A stretch of DNA of 64,000 nt from VYFG01 sp965248685 (GCA_965248685.1 CBDFKC010000003.1:3006550-3070549), one strand, 5' to 3'; numbered from the stretch's first letter, positions 1 through 9,933 are shown. Program-made: numbers and translations. The notes: generated by a model from the sequence alone, not told the origin.

Positions 1-241
1 CGCTGTGGGATTCGATAGATCCATCGCTATCTGGTACCCCAATCGTCGTCAGAATTTGGAGCTCTGGATGGTGAGGTGGTCTCGGACTCGTTTTCCGCTT
101 CACCCATCCTGTATGGCTATAGTCACCACCGGCTTTCGCAAAATCACGAAGACGCATCGAGCTACCATCGGCATTCACCCAGATCTCCGGCAGTAGCGGT
201 TTACTTTGGTCAATGACACCGATTTCTATGTGATCAAACAT
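1..241 (-). CDS. Phage tail-region protein, partial (C-terminus off window)
   Basis: An open minus-strand frame starts at an ATG at 241-239 and runs without a stop to base 1, giving 80 codons. The peptide begins MFDHIEIGVIDQSKPLLPEI. It follows the fibre-like gene by 8 bp and so belongs to the same tail operon. I do not recognise the family. A position downstream of the fibre gene would suit a fibre accessory, adhesin or tail-tip protein. The rest of the gene is outside the window. Confidence 0.6.
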   Translation of the reverse strand, partial: MFDHIEIGVIDQSKPLLPEIWVNADGSSMRLRDFAKAGGDYSHTGWVKRKTSPRPPHHPELQILTTIGVPDSDGSIESHS

Positions 242-249
242 GGGCTGGC

Positions 250-1158
250 CTATGGTGTATAAGATCTTGGATGCCCACAAACCGCGTGCGTGCCATCCCA
301 AATAATTGCAACTAAATCCACATCGCCCACGGTAGTTGATAACGTTGGGATACCTCTGAAGGTCGATCCCCAGGAAGCGGGAACAAATGGTCCACCCGCG
401 CCTTGTGTAATCTGGCAGTGGAACACGATCTCCTCACCGGGATTGAGCGCCGGGAGATTCGCGAAATCAGTCACTGGTGCATGTCCTGTCAAAGTTACGG
501 TGAATCCACCAGGTCCATTGCTAAAGTCGTAATCGACAGAGACAGCCTGGTCTCCCATCACCTGGCGTTTCTTGACTGCACCGGCTGCATCCCAATTGGA
601 AATTGTTATGGCCAGCTGCTGGCCGGAATGCGTGCTTCTGTCGCGGAGATCCGCATCGGTACTATTTGCCGTTGCGTTGTCCGCTATGCCAGTTAATTTA
701 TTCTTCAGTGCTGTCGTGAACGATTCACCAGAGAGTGAGAATGTCAGCGTTCCGGCACCGTCGTCGTAGGCGATATTGATGCCGTTACCGATAGTCGAAA
801 CTCCAGCCACAAAGTCCTCGACATTTTCCTGGGTGAGCGGTGTACCACCACCAGAGACCGTCAGATCAATGCTGCTGGTACCATCGTTATAGGTCGCTGT
901 GATATTGGAATGCGTTCCATTTTGAAACAGTGCGCCGACAATATCCTCTATCTGCTCAGTGGTGAATATCTCGGTAATCGCGTCCAGTAGCACACTGTTT
1001 GCGTGGGCATGAACCGCAGCCAGTACATACGCTTTTATTTCGTCGACCTCTACACCACCAGATTCGCCATCGAGTAATCCAGTTCTTTGGAGGAAGGTCC
1101 GGTCTCCGTCTACTACTGGACCGGCGATTGGTTTTTGAGATAGTTGGGTTTCAGGCAT
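250..1158 (-). CDS. Putative tail fibre/adhesin protein
   Basis: This 302-residue protein carries two similar modules, TTEQIEDIVGALFQNGTHSN... and TQENVEDFVAGVSTIGNGIN..., at about residues 65-145. Each is followed by a beta-rich stretch with a YNDG/YDDG turn. Repeats of this type occur in the shafts of phage fibres and spikes. The C-terminal third (about 200-302) is glycine- and threonine-rich and contains no recognised catalytic motif. It is near the distal end of the tail operon, where receptor-binding proteins are normally found. The host-recognition role is inferred from position and repeat character. A structural tail-tip role is the main alternative. Confidence 0.6.
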   Translation of the reverse strand: MPETQLSQKPIAGPVVDGDRTFLQRTGLLDGESGGVEVDEIKAYVLAAVHAHANSVLLDAITEIFTTEQIEDIVGALFQNGTHSNITATYNDGTSSIDLTVSGGGTPLTQENVEDFVAGVSTIGNGINIAYDDGAGTLTFSLSGESFTTALKNKLTGIADNATANSTDADLRDRSTHSGQQLAITISNWDAAGAVKKRQVMGDQAVSVDYDFSNGPGGFTVTLTGHAPVTDFANLPALNPGEEIVFHCQITQGAGGPFVPASWGSTFRGIPTLSTTVGDVDLVAIIWDGTHAVCGHPRSYTP

Positions 1159-1166
1159 CGTTCTAA

Positions 1167-1376
1167 TTATTCAAAGGTAAAAGAATTGCCAGCCTCGTCG
1201 ACAAGCACATCGCCATTCTCGAAAATAATGCTGTTGCTCTCTACGATGGGAGTGCCTTGGGATACACCTAACTTGATCTCGCAGTGTCCCGGCGTCGCCG
1301 CCATGCTGCCGGTACCGGGTGATGCAGTTGAGTAACCGTGACTGCTATCTATGGTCATTGTGCCAGTGCCACGCAT
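1167..1376 (-). CDS. Small tail-operon protein, unknown
   Basis: A 69-residue protein rich in Gly, Ser and Thr, with the C-terminal stretch SIIFENGDVLVDEAGNSFTFE. Its start overlaps the stop of the upstream gene by one base (ATG/TGA type coupling at 1376), which supports translation in the tail operon. No family was recognised and there is no signal peptide or membrane segment. The composition suggests a small beta-structured virion component, but this is inference only. Confidence 0.5.
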   Translation of the reverse strand: MRGTGTMTIDSSHGYSTASPGTGSMAATPGHCEIKLGVSQGTPIVESNSIIFENGDVLVDEAGNSFTFE

Positions 1377-1708
1377 CAGACGGTGTCCTTTACTCTGATC
1401 ACGATGATACTGTCGATGTAGCCAATCTTGCCGTCAGCAAGCAGTACTTTTAAATGACACCGATACGTGCCGACAGCATTCGTGTCGGTGGCAGATAATT
1501 CAAGGTAAAACTTGAGACCAGATGATGACTCAGATTCGAACGTCTCGGTGATTGTCACCACCCCGTTAAACGGATCATTCAGGTCGATGCTGTCGACCGA
1601 TCCCGTGAACAGAGTTCCTGTGCAGCCTGTCATAGAAAGTAAGCGCGTCCATGAACCGGATCCCGTCAAGACTTTCAGCGTCTCGCCTTTGATAATCTCG
1701 ATAATCAC
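1376..1708 (-). CDS. Tail-operon protein, unknown, beta-rich
   Basis: A 110-residue protein beginning MIIEIIKGETLKVL. Its pattern resembles the small immunoglobulin-like or BppU-type N-terminal domains of baseplate/upper-fibre proteins: alternating hydrophobic strands and a late YRCHLKVLLADGKIGYIDSI segment. The similarity is by eye and weak. It sits between the fibre-chaperone-like gene and the small 69-residue gene, all co-directional and closely packed, so a structural role at the tail tip or fibre is likely. Confidence 0.5.
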   Translation of the reverse strand: MIIEIIKGETLKVLTGSGSWTRLLSMTGCTGTLFTGSVDSIDLNDPFNGVVTITETFESESSSGLKFYLELSATDTNAVGTYRCHLKVLLADGKIGYIDSIIVIRVKDTV

Positions 1709-1732
1709 TTTCTTGGCCTGGTAGATTGATCG

Positions 1733-2347
1733 TTAATCGAAGTCGCCATTTGCGACCCGTCCGAGAAACGCCTGAACATCACCGTCAACGGTTGCCATGT
1801 ATGAAAAGTCACCGATATTCAATGCCGTGAGTGCATCAATGGATAGACAGATATTGTCATGTGTAATGCCCATCTCCTCATTTGCAGCATGGTAAATGCG
1901 ACCTTTACGAAGCACTCTGTTTGATTCTTCCGCGTCGGTTATTGACAGTTCCGACGCTCGGTTGGAGATCAGTTTCTCTTTACCGGAAGCATTGCCATCA
2001 ACAATCGCTTTAGCTTGCCGTTCCTTGTCCTGGTAGACCGCTATTCGAGCTGCTGACAAACCCGAACCATAACCGAGCTCCTCCATCGTCCGACTCTCAA
2101 TGTAGTCCCACACTCGGTTTTTCAATTTGACCTTGCGCTTGGCAAATTCGACTGTGGCATGCTGATCGAAATCGAAGGCTGCGACCCATTGCGTGAGCTC
2201 CGCTTCAGTGGGCATCGCTGCCCCCATCGCAGACACATCCCATTGAACCAGTTGAAATTCGCCAGTCTTCGGATAGTGATTGACCTGGTATCCCTGTGCT
2301 CTCCCAGGGAAGCGACCATTGATAACTTGTGCGATATTTTGTTTCAT
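1733..2347 (-). CDS. Putative tail fibre assembly/accessory protein
   Basis: This 204-residue protein begins with an N-terminal region containing PTEAELTQWVAAFDF, like the 'proline-x-E-x-E-L-x-x-W' stretch seen in phage tail fibre assembly chaperones and fibre accessory proteins. The central part (about 75-150) is strongly charged and helical, with many Lys, Arg and Glu. It lies between putative tail-tip proteins and the fibre gene. A chaperone role would fit that position, but the family assignment is tentative. No signal peptide or catalytic motif is visible. Confidence 0.45.
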   Translation of the reverse strand: MKQNIAQVINGRFPGRAQGYQVNHYPKTGEFQLVQWDVSAMGAAMPTEAELTQWVAAFDFDQHATVEFAKRKVKLKNRVWDYIESRTMEELGYGSGLSAARIAVYQDKERQAKAIVDGNASGKEKLISNRASELSITDAEESNRVLRKGRIYHAANEEMGITHDNICLSIDALTALNIGDFSYMATVDGDVQAFLGRVANGDFD

Positions 2348-2350
2348 TTT

Positions 2351-3217
2351 CTAAACCCTCCTAATTTCGATATAGATTCCATTGATTGTCACTGGCACGC
2401 CACCGCTGATGTGAAACGACAAACTAAGTAGATCGCCTTGTGTGACAGAGATCGGTTGCATACCAAACAGATAGGCATTGCCATCGTAGGCATACCCACT
2501 CGTTCGCGAATGGGCTTTCATAACAAAGTTGTTGGTACCATCATTGAGTGCCATAAGGGCATAATCTCCATTTTCTCCAAGCGTTTGGACTAGACCGACT
2601 CCATAGACATTCAAATCCATCGCACCAGGTGCCCGCCATGCACCACCGACAATCGTCCCGCCCAGATTGTTGCTGACCTGCGTCAACGTCACGACGTCGT
2701 AAACGCCAGCAACAGTGACGGAGTGTCCGGTGGCAGACCCCACAAATGACCCCTCCTCTGACACCCCGGAATGGACATTGAATCGAGCATTTCCTGCATC
2801 GTATTGAATAAGTGTTGCCACATCAGTTCGCAAGGAACCCTCAATGAGTGCCACTCCTTTATGAAAAAGTGGAGCAGCCGTTAATGCGTCGACCTGGAGT
2901 GTCGATGCAGTCGGATTGACATGTGGCCACCGAACAAGAAACCATTGCCCATCTTGCAATGCTGAGTGAGTCGGACTAAAGGTCAGCGTGTAAGCAGCAC
3001 CCGATCCACCAGCGGCAACGGCATTCAGTGATGAAAATGGATTCGGATTTGTTGGGACGGCGAGCGGATCAACTTCCGCAAGCGCAGCCGCCAGCGCAAT
3101 GCGCTGGGCTTGCTCTCCACCGACCAGGTCAACCATCTGGTTATAGACATCGACAAATGATCCTTCGGGGGATCCCGCCTGCATGCCACGCTTTGCTTTC
3201 AAATGTTCAAGAGACAT
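2351..3217 (-). CDS. Tail-tip/fibre structural protein, unknown
   Basis: The longest frame opens with a TTG at 3235. The ATG at 3217-3215 is preferred because GAGGAAA lies about 8 bases upstream on the minus strand; this gives 288 residues starting MSLEHLKAKRGMQ. The N-terminus has a helical segment (YNQMVDLVGGEQAQRIALAAALAEVD), and the remainder is Gly/Thr/Val-rich beta-type sequence typical of virion surface proteins. It overlaps the upstream gene by 11 bp. No enzymatic motif is seen. A distal tail or fibre component is inferred from position. Confidence 0.55.
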   Translation of the reverse strand: MSLEHLKAKRGMQAGSPEGSFVDVYNQMVDLVGGEQAQRIALAAALAEVDPLAVPTNPNPFSSLNAVAAGGSGAAYTLTFSPTHSALQDGQWFLVRWPHVNPTASTLQVDALTAAPLFHKGVALIEGSLRTDVATLIQYDAGNARFNVHSGVSEEGSFVGSATGHSVTVAGVYDVVTLTQVSNNLGGTIVGGAWRAPGAMDLNVYGVGLVQTLGENGDYALMALNDGTNNFVMKAHSRTSGYAYDGNAYLFGMQPISVTQGDLLSLSFHISGGVPVTINGIYIEIRRV

Positions 3218-4145
3218 GGTGATAGATTTCCTCAAATTTGAGCGAGACTTGCGTCTGCGCCTGGTTAATTTCTGTTGGCTTGGTTGCGTTGGTTAACGCC
3301 ATCAATGCGATGCTGGGCGCTTCATTTGGCCCACCACGCTGCGGATAGAGATAGACGACCACATCATCCCGGTAATTGATTAGTGCGCCACCCAGCGTTC
3401 TGACGGCCTCTGGTGATGCATGGGAACGGATAAGATCATTGACCGTCGCTGCTTCACCCTCGTTGATCCACAGGTAACTGACTTCGGTCTCTCGGTACGG
3501 TACTTGGCTTGTGGAGAATCCCATCGCGCTACCCCATTCGAAGTTCAACATCATCTGTAACTTCTGACCGATTTTGATGCGCGCCAAGTGGACTTCCTGA
3601 TCGTCAAGAATCTGAAACGACCAGTACAAATCGTCCGACAGTGCGGATAACAAAATCACCGTGTCGTGATATTTGACAGTGGAACCAATACCGTCCAGAG
3701 GGACCAGGTCGAGAGGAAAGTCATCCAGCCCATACGCACCCTTGTGGACATCAATCACCACTCCGTCAAGGAGTGAACCATTCGGAATCGGTCCATCCAG
3801 TGGTCCGTTATCCAGTCCCGGAATTTCATCCAGACCATAAATTTGATCACCACGAATCACGCCAATTGCGGAAGGTACCGTGCGCGCCTGGTCCTTATAG
3901 GCCGCAATCGTTATTTGCGCTGTCGCTGACATGTTGTGCTGCATAAACGCGATCATGTCGCTAACCGCACCGGCTGCCAGATCAATATCAATGACGGGGT
4001 TGGGATCCAGCTTGGCAATCAGGTCAGGATCTGTGTCCAGGATATTCTGGACCGGAAAACCAGCAAGCGCCTGCGCGGACGATGCGGTTCCTGTATCACC
4101 AAATGAATGCGGTAGGAAAATACCAGGTTGCCAGTCTAACGCCAT
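3207..4145 (-). CDS. Distal tail protein, unknown family
   Basis: A 312-residue protein located second after the tape measure gene. In siphovirus-like transposable phages this slot is held by tail-tip or distal-tail proteins. The sequence is mixed alpha/beta, without signal peptide, membrane segment or repeats. Notable stretches are ALAGFPVQNILDTDP near the N-terminus and VSLKFEEIYHHVS at the very end. It overlaps both neighbours (10 bp with the gene upstream, 11 bp with the gene downstream), showing tight translational coupling. The assignment rests on synteny, not on a recognised domain. Confidence 0.55.
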   Translation of the reverse strand: MALDWQPGIFLPHSFGDTGTASSAQALAGFPVQNILDTDPDLIAKLDPNPVIDIDLAAGAVSDMIAFMQHNMSATAQITIAAYKDQARTVPSAIGVIRGDQIYGLDEIPGLDNGPLDGPIPNGSLLDGVVIDVHKGAYGLDDFPLDLVPLDGIGSTVKYHDTVILLSALSDDLYWSFQILDDQEVHLARIKIGQKLQMMLNFEWGSAMGFSTSQVPYRETEVSYLWINEGEAATVNDLIRSHASPEAVRTLGGALINYRDDVVVYLYPQRGGPNEAPSIALMALTNATKPTEINQAQTQVSLKFEEIYHHVS

Positions 4146-5410
4146 GCTGTCACCCGGTTATCATTGGTTTGAGATTCCAGAATTCCCCAGACGACGGCAT
4201 CAAGGCCATTGTCATATCCGTGTCGGTTGAATTTCAGATTGATCGACTCAGCGATAGTAATCTCCGCTGTGCGCTCATCCGTTGCGATAACCACTTCCTG
4301 CCTTGGCACACTAAACAACGACCAGTAGTAAAGTCGAGCAGAGACCGCATCTGCATTCGATTGGATGCTGGTCTCGATAGTCTTACTTTTAGATTTTGGG
4401 TGCGCTGTCTTGATCGAAGCTAACTCCTGGGAGGAGTACTTCCACTTTCCCGATCCGTAGGCACCGTATTTAAATTCAAGCTTCCAGATCGGCTCGATCT
4501 TGCGAACGTCTGGCTTGTCTAATATATGGTTACCATTTATTTGTAATCCGCCGCCTACTGGTTCTGCCAGACGCCGAGCGGTCATGATGCCAGTACGACT
4601 CTCGCCATAATCGACCGCCAGGCCAGCCAGCAGGCGATCCAGTGCGCTCTGATAGGATTCACGGCCATTGATCAACAATCCCATTCCCCAGGGACACAGC
4701 GCATCCAGCGCGGCCCAGGCCACGGTATCGATCTCAGCGATGGCATAGGCTTCGCTTAGCAACTGGACCGCAATCGCGCCAGGAAAGACCCCAGTACCGA
4801 CCATGTCGGCAGTGACGGATCCCGTTTGTCCCGTGGCAAATGTCACGGTCCCGGTACCCACTGTTCTCGTCGCGGTCGCGGGAACGTCATCAATATAGAC
4901 GGTACCAATCGAAACCACCGCATTGCCGATACTGAATATTTTTCCAGCAGCATCGGTCTGCGTCAGTGGTACTTGGTTGACCGAACCAAACACACGGCTT
5001 TGTGGTTTGCCATCAGCATCGCCGCCACTGAATTCGCCGACAGTAATATTGTCATCCATGATGGATTGGTTGCCCTCGACCTCGATTCTGAATTCGTCGT
5101 CGACCGACTCGCCTGTCATGCTACGACCAGTCAGCAGTGTCGCGAAAGAGATCTTGTCATCTAGTGGTTCACCTTGGAGTACAACAACTGATCGTCCCCA
5201 GGTATAGTCTGACCAGTGATCAAACTTTCCTTCCAGATTGTTTAGTCTGACGTCACCGATAACGGACGGAGAGTACCCATCGAAACTGGCACGCAATTCA
5301 AACTCCCAATCGACTAGCTTCGACAGATAGGGATAGATATCGGTATGATAGTACCCGGTAGAAAGGTGCTGCTCACCATCGGGTGTATCGATATCCGCTA
5401 ACAAAATCAT
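4136..5410 (-). CDS. Tail hub/tip protein, putative
   Basis: A 424-residue protein directly following the tape measure gene, with a 4-bp overlap. It begins MILLADIDTPDGEQHLSTG and ends WGILESQTNDNRVTAWR. The early part describes a beta-barrel-like domain (WEFELRASFDGYSPSVIGDVRLNNLEGKFDHW). Proteins in this slot form the tail hub or baseplate ring through which the tape measure leaves. I do not recognise a catalytic domain. The hub role is inferred from gene order in long-tailed phages, and a distal tail protein is the alternative. Confidence 0.55.
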   Translation of the reverse strand: MILLADIDTPDGEQHLSTGYYHTDIYPYLSKLVDWEFELRASFDGYSPSVIGDVRLNNLEGKFDHWSDYTWGRSVVVLQGEPLDDKISFATLLTGRSMTGESVDDEFRIEVEGNQSIMDDNITVGEFSGGDADGKPQSRVFGSVNQVPLTQTDAAGKIFSIGNAVVSIGTVYIDDVPATATRTVGTGTVTFATGQTGSVTADMVGTGVFPGAIAVQLLSEAYAIAEIDTVAWAALDALCPWGMGLLINGRESYQSALDRLLAGLAVDYGESRTGIMTARRLAEPVGGGLQINGNHILDKPDVRKIEPIWKLEFKYGAYGSGKWKYSSQELASIKTAHPKSKSKTIETSIQSNADAVSARLYYWSLFSVPRQEVVIATDERTAEITIAESINLKFNRHGYDNGLDAVVWGILESQTNDNRVTAWR

Positions 5411-8400
5411 GTCCCGGTTTTCAATGTTTTTTCGAGCTTCTGGGTCTGACGAGCACGATCACGCGATTGCTCTTTGCCAGATTGCTTCACGATATCGGTC
5501 ACTTGAGATCCGCTCACCAATACAGCCTGGCGCACGTTGTCTACACTGCGATTGTTACGCTCCATTATTTCCAGCATTCGTGCAAACGGAATGACCTGGC
5601 CGGATCCAGAATTGTTTCGGTTCACATTCACCGGAAAACCTTCACGCTTAAAAAAGCTGGTTATGTTTGCAGGGAAAATAAGTTCTGGACCTTCCTCTGC
5701 GAGCTCGTACAATCCGCGCTGGCTAACGAGACCGCCAATCGCCCGATGGTCGATGAAATCAGAACCGGCAGATGGACTGTAATTGGCTGCAAAGCTATCT
5801 GCATTGCGACCTGTTGGTCCTGGAATGCTGGCTATTGCATGTGCGGTGTTCGCCGCTTCCCGTGCCATTGATTGCAGGCCAACAATGCTGGCCGAGGTAA
5901 ATCCCTCTAGGCCAGCAGCAGCGGTTTCAGTTGCCGTAAAGAATCCTTTCGATATCCCCTCGGTAACCAGATCAACATTGGTATTGATGGTGCCAAACTT
6001 GTTGACAACAAAGGCGGTCATTTTGGCAATATCTTCGGCACTGGCATTTGCTGCCCAGTCCATCGATGCCGCCATGTCCTGGCTGGTGATTCCCGACGCC
6101 GCAGCGAGACCTTGTAGACCAACAATGCTTTGTGAGGTAAATCCTATGAGACCATTTTTCGATACCTCGGCAGCGGTTATCACGCCGTCAGCGAGGGCGG
6201 CAGATACGCCAGCAGATGTGGTTTCCAACGTGCCGAAATTATCAACGACAAATGCAGTCATTTCCGCCATATCAGCAGAGGATGCATTCGCCGACCACTT
6301 GATCGACGCCGCCATCTCCTTGCCAGTTTTCTCGGCTACAGCAGCAAGCTCTAATCGCTTATCAACATCACGATCAGTGGAAGCGATTGTCGCGTCAGCC
6401 TGCGCCAGGATCTCCTGATGCACCGTACCGTGGGCGGCACCAAATAATTCGACGACCTCTCTGGCTTCGGTTGCGCCTTTCGTTATCTCTGCGTAATAAG
6501 CACCGAGGCCGTTATCAAAAACATCACCAATCTGAGCACCGCTTCCGCGAATGGCATCAAACATTGGATCATCTTGAGAAGAACCGATACCGAAATCCCG
6601 AGTGGCAATATTGCTAAAGAAATCATCCCGCCTTCGCGCTCTCGCTTCCGCGTTTTTCTTCTTATTCCTCTTGAAATTTCTGTTCATTAAATACGCTGCA
6701 ACAGCCACTACAACTCCACCGGCTGCACCACCAGATACCCCGCCACCGCCTGTCCCGCCTCCTACAGCGGAACCAGAACCGCCGAATGCCTCCAATGCTC
6801 CAGCGGATCCATTGAAGTTAATCGCGTTTGCACCGACAGCACCGCCTCCCGACAACCCCGCACCGCCTCCTGACAGTCCAGTTGAAGTGGAAGATCCTGG
6901 GAGAGCCAATCCCTGCGTCGTAGCGCCAGGAGCTGCGCCGCCACCATAATTCCCAACAGGCGTAGAGCTGCTTGGACCAAACGCACCTTGAAATCCTCGA
7001 TATGCCTGATTCCCGTAATATGCGGTTCCAGCGTATCCCAGCGCCCTATCGGTCGAGTTGTCGGCATCCTGGGCATACTGAAAACTTCCAACCGCTGCTG
7101 CGGCGCTACCAGTCGCGCCAATTGCTTGCCCACCTCTAGTGTTGTTAGCACCCTGACCTGAGAAACTAAATCCACCGCCGTTTCCTGAATTGCCGCCAAA
7201 CTGAACACCATTAAATTCAGTACCAAATATTTTGCTTGCCGCCCACGCTGCTGCGACATCAGCTATCAATCGAATAATTGCGTCAAGGAACGTCTTGGCA
7301 AAATCCTTCACACCAAATTTACCGTCCTTAAAAAACTGATTTAGCTGATCACCGAGGGCCGATTGAAAAGTTTCGCCCATCGTTTTAAAAACATCAATCG
7401 ACTTATCAGATTCTTTATTCAGATCCTTAAGGGCATCTTCAGAATCCTTTATGCTCGATTCCCAGTCAGCTAAAATGATGTCGTCTATTTTTTCTTGTAT
7501 GCCACCAAGACTCTTGGCCAACAAATCGGCACTGATCACTCCATCGTTATGGGCTTTGATCATTTCCCGTGTTTCTTCTTCGAGTTTCTCAATTGCCGTT
7601 AAAGTTTTTTGTCTGATGGTTTCTGCATAATCCCGCTGAGCCTGGTCAGCTTTTACCAAGGCATCCCACTCATTTTTATACTGAGCTGCCAGGGCTTTCG
7701 CTTCCTTGGTGGACTTTGCTCGAGATTCAGTTAAACCGTCAGCGCCCTTAGCTGCGGCCTCCATTCCTTTGGTCAATTCATCAAGTGCACTTGCTTCATT
7801 GCGAGCGAAAATGGCGGATAGGTTAGATGATTCGGCAGCAGCAATCGTCGCCTCTGTCGCTTTGATCGTGGCATCACGTTCCTTCAGCGCCATTTCAATC
7901 ACAGTTTCTGCTTCGCTGACACGCTTGGCAGTCGTGGTCTCGATCAGGACAATTTTTTGATCCAGCCTGCGGACTTCATCGTTATAGACCGTGGCTGTTG
8001 CTTCCATTTCCGCCCGGACTTTTTCCTCTCCAGTCGCAAGCAACCTTAGGCTATTTGTGGCAGCGGTCACAGACGCGCCCCAGCTGGCTGGGATTCCAGG
8101 GATACTCGCCAGGGCGGAACCAATACTGGCAAGTGCCGTAACGAATTTCTCGATGATGAAATCAACGGCAATCGCCGAGCCGAGTTTGATGTGCTCCCAG
8201 GCCATCTCACCAGCACGTTGAATACCTTCCCAAAAAAGAGCGAGCTGCGGTTCCAATTGTTGGAACGCACCATAAATTTGGACCGCTGCTTTATCCGTTT
8301 CGCCGATGAGAATCATCATCGCCGCTTTGCCGTTGGCAGAGAAATTCAGAAAGCTGTCTCCGATGAACTTAAAATAACGAGCCCACCCTTCACCAGCTTT

Positions 8401-9465
8401 AATCTTCTCACCCGTTACGAACTCCATAACGGGGGTGACAACATTCACTCCCCACCAGCTGACAAATGCTTCACCAATGCCACCAATCACCCTGAACGCT
8501 TCTTTGAACATGGTTACCCATTGTCCAAAGATCGCATCAAGCCAGGCGCCTGCCAGGCCCGATTTGACCGCCGTCTTTATATTGGCAACCCAGCCAATCA
8601 CAGATATCAGGCCATTCTCGAGTGCGTTGGTCAATCCCTTATCGCCTAGTGACCTCCAAACACCCTGCACCTGGTCGCGCAAATTACTCAGCAGTCCGGG
8701 AAGCCGGTTCATCTGCTCTTCCATCGCACCGGCAAATTGCGTTTTACCAATGTTCTCAAGGTAACCGACAATGGATGCAGAGTCTTTACGCACAATCGTG
8801 GTCAATCCCTGGAACGTAAATGCAACCTGGTCGCCTTGTGTTTTGGATTTAATACCGAATTCTTTGAGACGCTCAAATTCCCCAGTCGAAGCATCAGCGA
8901 CTGCTTCAATCATGTCGTTGAGAGACTTGCCCATTGATACCGCGGTATTGCCAAAGGAATTCAGGCGAGACTCAGTCGGGCGGATGCCCAGGTTATTCAG
9001 TTTGACGAATGCCTGAACACTCTGGTCCAGGGTAAACGGCGTACGGGAAGCAAATTTTTCGATCTCGGTAAATGCAAGCGTTGCGCTTTCCTTAACGCCT
9101 TTGAATACCGTGGTAAGTTGACCTTTAAATTTCTCGTACTCAATAACCGTATTTGTCAGATCACGTGTGACAACCGCAGCGAGCAGAGCAACGAATGCAC
9201 CCTTTAATGAGACTACCGAAGACTTGAGAGATTTAAATCGACTGGTTGAATTCTCTGCTTCGTTGTTCATCGACTTGAGTGAACGTTTAAACCTCGAACC
9301 ACCCGTCGCACCCTGGTCTAATCCTTTCCCTGCATCACGTCCAGCTCTGGATGTATTCTTGAGAGATTTGTTGGCCTTAACAACCTCCTTATCGAGCACA
9401 CGGACCTCACCAATGGCGTTGCCGTGCAGGTCAACAACTAGCGCGGTGCGAATAGTACCGTTCAC
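5407..9465 (-). CDS. Tail tape measure protein
   Basis: At 1352 residues this is the longest gene of the window, placed directly after the chaperone frameshift pair as in lambda-like and Mu-like phages. The N-terminal third contains the tape-measure signature region (VIEYEKFKGQLTTVFKG, then FASRTPFTLDQSVQAFVKLNNLGI, about residues 110-170). Helical and coiled-coil stretches follow (about 480-690). Hydrophobic and Gly-rich segments lie around 740-925, including VVVAVAAYLMN. Two near-identical ASI/ASM-DWAANAS...MTAFVV units occur around 1075-1180. It sets tail length and probably helps DNA entry. Its neighbours and size make the call secure, although sequence conservation in this class is low. 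Confidence 0.9.
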   Translation of the reverse strand: MNGTIRTALVVDLHGNAIGEVRVLDKEVVKANKSLKNTSRAGRDAGKGLDQGATGGSRFKRSLKSMNNEAENSTSRFKSLKSSVVSLKGAFVALLAAVVTRDLTNTVIEYEKFKGQLTTVFKGVKESATLAFTEIEKFASRTPFTLDQSVQAFVKLNNLGIRPTESRLNSFGNTAVSMGKSLNDMIEAVADASTGEFERLKEFGIKSKTQGDQVAFTFQGLTTIVRKDSASIVGYLENIGKTQFAGAMEEQMNRLPGLLSNLRDQVQGVWRSLGDKGLTNALENGLISVIGWVANIKTAVKSGLAGAWLDAIFGQWVTMFKEAFRVIGGIGEAFVSWWGVNVVTPVMEFVTGEKIKAGEGWARYFKFIGDSFLNFSANGKAAMMILIGETDKAAVQIYGAFQQLEPQLALFWEGIQRAGEMAWEHIKLGSAIAVDFIIEKFVTALASIGSALASIPGIPASWGASVTAATNSLRLLATGEEKVRAEMEATATVYNDEVRRLDQKIVLIETTTAKRVSEAETVIEMALKERDATIKATEATIAAAESSNLSAIFARNEASALDELTKGMEAAAKGADGLTESRAKSTKEAKALAAQYKNEWDALVKADQAQRDYAETIRQKTLTAIEKLEEETREMIKAHNDGVISADLLAKSLGGIQEKIDDIILADWESSIKDSEDALKDLNKESDKSIDVFKTMGETFQSALGDQLNQFFKDGKFGVKDFAKTFLDAIIRLIADVAAAWAASKIFGTEFNGVQFGGNSGNGGGFSFSGQGANNTRGGQAIGATGSAAAAVGSFQYAQDADNSTDRALGYAGTAYYGNQAYRGFQGAFGPSSSTPVGNYGGGAAPGATTQGLALPGSSTSTGLSGGGAGLSGGGAVGANAINFNGSAGALEAFGGSGSAVGGGTGGGGVSGGAAGGVVVAVAAYLMNRNFKRNKKKNAEARARRRDDFFSNIATRDFGIGSSQDDPMFDAIRGSGAQIGDVFDNGLGAYYAEITKGATEAREVVELFGAAHGTVHQEILAQADATIASTDRDVDKRLELAAVAEKTGKEMAASIKWSANASSADMAEMTAFVVDNFGTLETTSAGVSAALADGVITAAEVSKNGLIGFTSQSIVGLQGLAAASGITSQDMAASMDWAANASAEDIAKMTAFVVNKFGTINTNVDLVTEGISKGFFTATETAAAGLEGFTSASIVGLQSMAREAANTAHAIASIPGPTGRNADSFAANYSPSAGSDFIDHRAIGGLVSQRGLYELAEEGPELIFPANITSFFKREGFPVNVNRNNSGSGQVIPFARMLEIMERNNRSVDNVRQAVLVSGSQVTDIVKQSGKEQSRDRARQTQKLEKTLKTGT

Positions 9466-9474
9466 TTGCAGACT

Positions 9475-9933
9475 TCAGCGCGTTGGTGGCCGTTGTTTAG
9501 GTGCGCGGTCATGGATCTCATTCAACTCCCGGAGGTACGCAGCTTCCAGCACCTGGTATTGACTGAACATAATGAGATCCGTAGACGGATGCTTGATGAG
9601 ATCTGGTTCGGCTTTGTGCAGATCGAGCAGACGCCAAAAAAGATTTCCTTTTAGTCCAGTGGCATGACCGCTGAATGAATACTCCACGTACCGGCAGACC
9701 TTGCAGAAAATGATCAACACGTCCCAATTCACCGGAAAGATTCTCAGGCGTTTCGGTGTGACGTTGTATGTTGAATTTGTCCACGTTTTTCTGGCTTCTT
9801 TATTGAGACCGAATCGCTTTAATTGTTGATCTAGGGTTAATGCGTTCGATTGCTTTCCTTTATCGGGTTTCTTGGCGTGTGTGGTTGATCGCTCAAATGC
9901 CTGGGCAGCAAGGACTTTTGCTGCCCGCTCTAG
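9475..9933 (-). CDS. Tail assembly chaperone C-terminal extension, made by -1 frameshift
   Basis: The frame read after a -1 slip at 9939-9933 is open for 152 codons, from the CTA codon at 9933-9931 to the TGA at 9477-9475. Added to the 122 codons of the upstream gene it would give a fusion of about 274 residues, the equivalent of lambda gpGT. I translated the whole stretch from the slip site to 9732 and found no stop. It contains FRRLR-type basic sequence and the later NWDVLIIFCKVCRYVEYS. An internal GTG at 9732 could in principle start a shorter protein, but no ribosome site is evident there. The position just upstream of the tape measure gene is diagnostic. Confidence 0.8.
   Translation of the reverse strand, partial: LERAAKVLAAQAFERSTTHAKKPDKGKQSNALTLDQQLKRFGLNKEARKTWTNSTYNVTPKRLRIFPVNWDVLIIFCKVCRYVEYSFSGHATGLKGNLFWRLLDLHKAEPDLIKHPSTDLIMFSQYQVLEAAYLRELNEIHDRAPKQRPPTR

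Noticed and set aside
9518..9784. 88-codon frame overlapping the chaperone extension
   Set aside because: It is in a different minus-strand frame from the extension; the frame continuous with the slip site is the supported one.
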